DNA of 13,388 nucleotides from Flavobacteriaceae bacterium (lineage in GTDB: Bacteria > Bacteroidota > Bacteroidia > Flavobacteriales > Weeksellaceae). The stretch lies in assembly GCA_031273305.1 (NCBI GenBank), contig JAISSC010000219.1:1-13388 (forward strand), written 5' to 3'. Positions 12,173 through 13,388 of this stretch are shown here, in pieces (the first letter of the stretch is position 1; the number at the start of each line of letters is the position of its first letter). The position numbers and the translations under genes are program-made. Below the pieces are notes generated by a model. The model saw only the letters and a program-made list of their open reading frames with translations, made no database searches and was not told the origin of the DNA.

Positions 12173-13388
12173 ATGGATTCATTACAGCCCATAAAACAAC
12201 GATTCGGAATAATAGGAAATAATGTGGGATTGAACAGGGCATTAGAGAAAGCAATGCAGGTGGGGCCTACAGATATTTCCGTATTGGTTATAGGAGAAAG
12301 TGGAGTAGGAAAAGAATTTATCCCGAAGATAATTCACAATCTGTCTCCGAGAAAGCATAAACAATATATAGCAGTAAACTGCGGAGCAATTCCGGAGGGA
12401 ACCATAGATTCCGAGCTTTTCGGACATGAAAAAGGAGCCTTTACCGGAGCAGACAAAACAAGAAAAGGATATTTTGAAGTAGCGGACGGAGGAACCATAT
12501 TTTTAGACGAAGTAGGAGAATTGCCCTTACAGACACAGGTTCGTTTATTACGCGTATTGGAAAGCGGCGAATTTATGAAAGTAGGCTCATCCAACATACA
12601 AAAAACCAATGTAAGAATTGTAGCCGCAACCAATGTTAACCTGTTAGAAGCAATAAAAAAAGGGAAATTTCGGGAAGACCTGTATTATAGATTAAACACC
12701 ATACAAATTGATATTCCGTCCTTGAGGGAAAGAAAAGACGATATTCCACTGTTATTCAGGAAGTTTGCTATTGATTTTTCCGAAAAATACAGAATGCCCG
12801 CCGTTCATCTCTCAGAAGATGCCATGAGTTATATTCAGCAATATTACTGGCCGGGAAATATCCGTCAGTTACGAAATTTCGCAGAACAGATTACGGTAGT
12901 TGAGACCAAAAGGGAGCTATCTCTGGATAAAGTAGAAGAATACCTTAAGGATATTTCGCAAACCACCTCTCTCATCAATATTTCCGGTCATAAAGAGAAC
13001 AACTCGGATTTTTCCGATGAGAGGGAAATATTATATAAAATTCTTTTTGACATGAAAAAGGATTTGAATGATTTAAAAGCCTTAACATTAGACCTGATTA
13101 AAAATAAAGGAGACCTCAGTTTAACAACCAATGAAAAAGACCTTTTCCAAAGAGTGTATAAAGACTACGAAGCCTCCACCTCCGATCCGTTATTATATTA
13201 CGATAGTAAGCCCAACATACCTGCTGTGACTACGGTTAATGATTACAATGAAAATGTTGTGGATGATTATGATTACGAAGAGGTGGCAAATCAATCAGAA
13301 TCCTTATCTTTACAAAAAAAGGAAGAGGAGTTTATCCGTAAGGCTTTAGAAAAATATAACGGAAAACGTAAGCTGGCAGCAAGGGAAT
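12173..13388 (+). CDS. Sigma-54-dependent transcriptional activator, 3' end outside window
   Basis: The open frame runs off the right edge, with 405 residues visible. It starts almost directly with a sigma-54 AAA+ domain: Walker A GESGVGKE (41-48), GAFTGA (88-93), the loop that contacts sigma-54, Walker B GGTIFLDEVGELP (106-118), and the arginine-finger region REDLYYRLN (167-175). YYWPGNIRQLRN (224-235) is typical of the end of this domain. An acidic linker (about 250-380) follows, and a Fis-like helix-turn-helix begins (EEEFIRKALEKYNGKRKLAARE) just before the edge. There is no receiver, GAF or PAS domain in front, so its activity may be constitutive or controlled by another protein. Flavobacterial relatives begin MDS-x-Q-x-IKQRF, so I choose ATG 12173. 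ATG 12161, overlapping the miaB stop codon, is an alternative and would imply translational coupling. The target genes are unknown. Confidence 0.9.
   Translation, partial: MDSLQPIKQRFGIIGNNVGLNRALEKAMQVGPTDISVLVIGESGVGKEFIPKIIHNLSPRKHKQYIAVNCGAIPEGTIDSELFGHEKGAFTGADKTRKGYFEVADGGTIFLDEVGELPLQTQVRLLRVLESGEFMKVGSSNIQKTNVRIVAATNVNLLEAIKKGKFREDLYYRLNTIQIDIPSLRERKDDIPLLFRKFAIDFSEKYRMPAVHLSEDAMSYIQQYYWPGNIRQLRNFAEQITVVETKRELSLDKVEEYLKDISQTTSLINISGHKENNSDFSDEREILYKILFDMKKDLNDLKALTLDLIKNKGDLSLTTNEKDLFQRVYKDYEASTSDPLLYYDSKPNIPAVTTVNDYNENVVDDYDYEEVANQSESLSLQKKEEEFIRKALEKYNGKRKLAARE

Noticed and set aside
1..13388. CRISPR arrays, tRNA or rRNA genes
   Set aside because: No regularly spaced direct repeats with unique spacers, no cloverleaf-like segment and no rRNA signature were seen on either strand.

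Overview
The window looks like chromosomal DNA from a member of the Bacteroidota, most likely class Flavobacteriia. It is AT-rich, and its start codons lack clear Shine-Dalgarno sequences. Several genes are preceded by the Bacteroidota -7 promoter box TAnnTTTG. One secreted enzyme ends in what looks like a type IX secretion (T9SS) sorting domain. The miaB product has the N-terminal extension I associate with flavobacterial MiaB, and it is followed by a receiver-less sigma-54 activator, a gene order I recall from that group. I cannot name the species.

Layout. Positions 1-1764 look like an accessory patch. They hold a GC-rich run of hairpins (1-120), a 224-bp element bounded by a 19-bp perfect inverted repeat (242-465), an unrecognised charged protein (463-1146, minus) divergent from a small XRE-type repressor (1300-1662, plus), and a palindromic repeat at 1691-1764. 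An EamA/DMT-type permease follows (1747-2607, minus). Next is a signal-peptide-bearing metallophosphoesterase with an apparent T9SS tail (2815-4653, minus). Upstream of it lie six 7-bp half-sites in exact 11-bp phase, which I read as an extended Pho box. Divergent from it is a single-chain restriction-modification protein (4853-7282, plus) that joins a PD-(D/E)xK nuclease, an N6-adenine methylase and one target-recognition domain.

Positions 7372-9925 hold a probable lipopolysaccharide operon: kdsB (GTG start), then 5 bp later an iron-dependent alcohol dehydrogenase family gene resembling kdnB (Kdo 8-oxidase), then a periplasmic LolA-like protein. The kdsB-kdnB pair suggests that the inner sugar of the LPS may be 8-amino-Kdo rather than Kdo. 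Between the LolA-like gene and a convergent small conserved gene (9987-10457, minus) lies a second, shorter copy of the inverted-repeat element, and it carries the stop codons of both genes. The window ends with the core genes miaB (10731-12161) and a sigma-54-dependent activator that runs off the right edge.

The two observations I rate highest are the phased Pho-box array in front of a secreted phosphatase, which implies a phosphate-starvation scavenging unit, and the kdsB-kdnB pair. The repeated inverted-repeat element that donates stop codons to genes comes next. I found no CRISPR array, tRNA or rRNA.
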